Of a stretch of 5,847 nucleotides of DNA, positions 5,256 to 5,847 are shown one piece after another. Numbering within the stretch: position 1 is the stretch's first letter; each line of letters begins with the position of its first letter. The notes beneath the pieces were generated by a model. The model did not search any database, was not told where the DNA came from, and saw nothing but the letters and a program-made list of their open reading frames with translations. The DNA is from Clostridia bacterium. Lineage in GTDB: Bacteria > Bacillota_A > Clostridia > Christensenellales > CAG-138. Location of the stretch: the NCBI GenBank assembly GCA_017459315.1, contig JAFUDD010000055.1, positions 1-5,847 of the forward strand. Reading direction: 5' to 3'. Made by a program: the position numbers and the translations under genes.

Positions 5256-5284
5256 TTGCCTCCGCGCCGCTTCTATGGTACGAT
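5256..5284 (+). promoter_or_regulatory. candidate promoter for the UPF0489 gene
   Basis: TTGCCT (5256-5261) and TACGAT (5279-5284) are 17 bases apart, with TGG directly before the -10 box, an extended -10. The -10 is a weaker match than the others in this window. A start near 5291 would leave about 17 bases before the ATG. The PadR palindrome is 35 bases upstream of this -35 box, so direct repression of this gene by PadR is not expected. Confidence 0.55.
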
Positions 5285-5307
5285 ACCGTCGAGACGGGGA
5301 GGACGAA

Positions 5308-5847
5308 ATGCGCGTACTGGACATAGATTTGGATTTCTTCTTGGCGGATTGCTGCCCGCTGGCGCCGCTTGGGGAGCGCCCCGCGCTCTTGGGGCATGAG
5401 CCGTGGAGCGCCGAGGCCGTGATCGATTTTTTGGAGCGGCAATGCGGTCTGTCCCCCGCCCGCCCGCTGCCCGGCGCGATCTTCTCCACGCACGACGGCG
5501 CGCTGCGCTTTTGGGCCGAACGCATCCGGGACGGCGCTCTTGTCGCGCCGTTTCATGTGACGCATATCGACGCGCACAGCGATCTCGGGATCGGCAAGCC
5601 GGGGCCGGGGTTCGTGCTGAATACCGTGCTGTGCCAAAGCCCTGAACGCAGAACCGACCTAATGCGGTGGTACGACATGAAGCAGCTTGACGAAGCGAAC
5701 TATCTGCTGTTTGCGCTCGCGTTCCGGTGGGTGTCCGCGCTTGACAATGTGCGCAATCCCAAATCCCGGCCGGACATCCCGCATGACATCCTGCTGCCCG
5801 GCCGCACCGACGCGATCCGGCTTTCCTCGTTTGCGTCGCGGCTGATG
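5308..5847 (+). CDS. UPF0489-family protein, 3' end cut by the window edge
   Basis: The first 180 codons are open to the right edge, so the C-terminus is missing. The protein opens with VLDIDLDFFL (residues 3-12), which carries Asp5, Asp7 and Asp9. It continues with a THDGAL segment (His62, Asp63) and FHVTHIDAHSDLGIG (82-96), which contains the HxDxHxD pattern His86-Asp88-His90-Asp92. These blocks are those of the UPF0489 family (relatives of human C5orf22). The spacing of His and Asp residues resembles the binuclear metal site of the arginase/deacetylase fold, so a metal-dependent hydrolase is plausible but unproven. There is no signal peptide. The ATG at 5308 is fixed by GGGGAGG (5296-5302), 5 bases upstream. 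The gene diverges from the PadR operon and has its own candidate promoter; no functional link to the operon is evident. Confidence 0.82.
   Translation, partial: MRVLDIDLDFFLADCCPLAPLGERPALLGHEPWSAEAVIDFLERQCGLSPARPLPGAIFSTHDGALRFWAERIRDGALVAPFHVTHIDAHSDLGIGKPGPGFVLNTVLCQSPERRTDLMRWYDMKQLDEANYLLFALAFRWVSALDNVRNPKSRPDIPHDILLPGRTDAIRLSSFASRLM

Noticed and set aside
5181..5525. An N-terminal extension of the PadR protein
   Set aside because: It would run through the promoter, operator and into the divergent UPF0489 gene. The ATG at 5180 has AGGAGGT and gives the normal PadR length.

Overview
The window looks like a high-GC, gene-dense piece of a Firmicutes (Clostridia) chromosome, possibly a gut-type Oscillospiraceae/Ruminococcaceae relative. 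The clues are strong AGGAGG-type ribosome binding sites before nearly every gene, sigma-A type promoters, the PadR-HAAS(DUF1700)-DUF4097 operon that is common in Firmicutes, a DUF4256 protein, and a MATE transporter carrying an RsbW-like ATPase tail. Genus and species cannot be named from the sequence. I see no RNA gene, insertion sequence, phage gene, CRISPR array, integrase or origin, and base composition is even throughout, so nothing points to recent transfer.

Layout. Bases 1-74 hold only two small hairpins. A low-molecular-weight protein tyrosine phosphatase gene (75-521, minus, GTG start) diverges from a DUF4256 gene (615-1136, plus). The DUF4256 gene has a near-consensus extended -10 promoter, and an intrinsic terminator at 1155-1184 separates it from the convergent gene that follows. 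That gene (1183-2925, minus) encodes a MATE-family transporter fused to a C-terminal GHKL/anti-sigma-kinase-like ATPase domain, with its own promoter at 3024-3052. Next, on the minus strand, is a compact three-gene operon read from 5180 down to 3122: padR-type repressor, HAAS/DUF1700 membrane protein, and a membrane-anchored DUF4097 repeat protein. Both junctions are 4-base ATGA stop/start overlaps, and the operon ends at a clear terminator (3079-3103). The operon promoter (TTGACA-17-TATAGT) is overlaid by a 23-bp near-perfect palindrome that is the obvious PadR operator. On the plus strand a UPF0489-family gene starts at 5308 and runs off the right edge.

How the genes relate. Only the PadR operon reads as a functional unit: the repressor probably controls itself and two membrane/envelope proteins in response to an unknown signal. 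The other genes have separate promoters and no evident functional link. I did not find a clear previously undescribed multigene system. The most unusual item is the MATE-ATPase fusion, followed by the very regular 13-unit repeat in the DUF4097 protein and the uncharacterised UPF0489 protein with its probable metal site.
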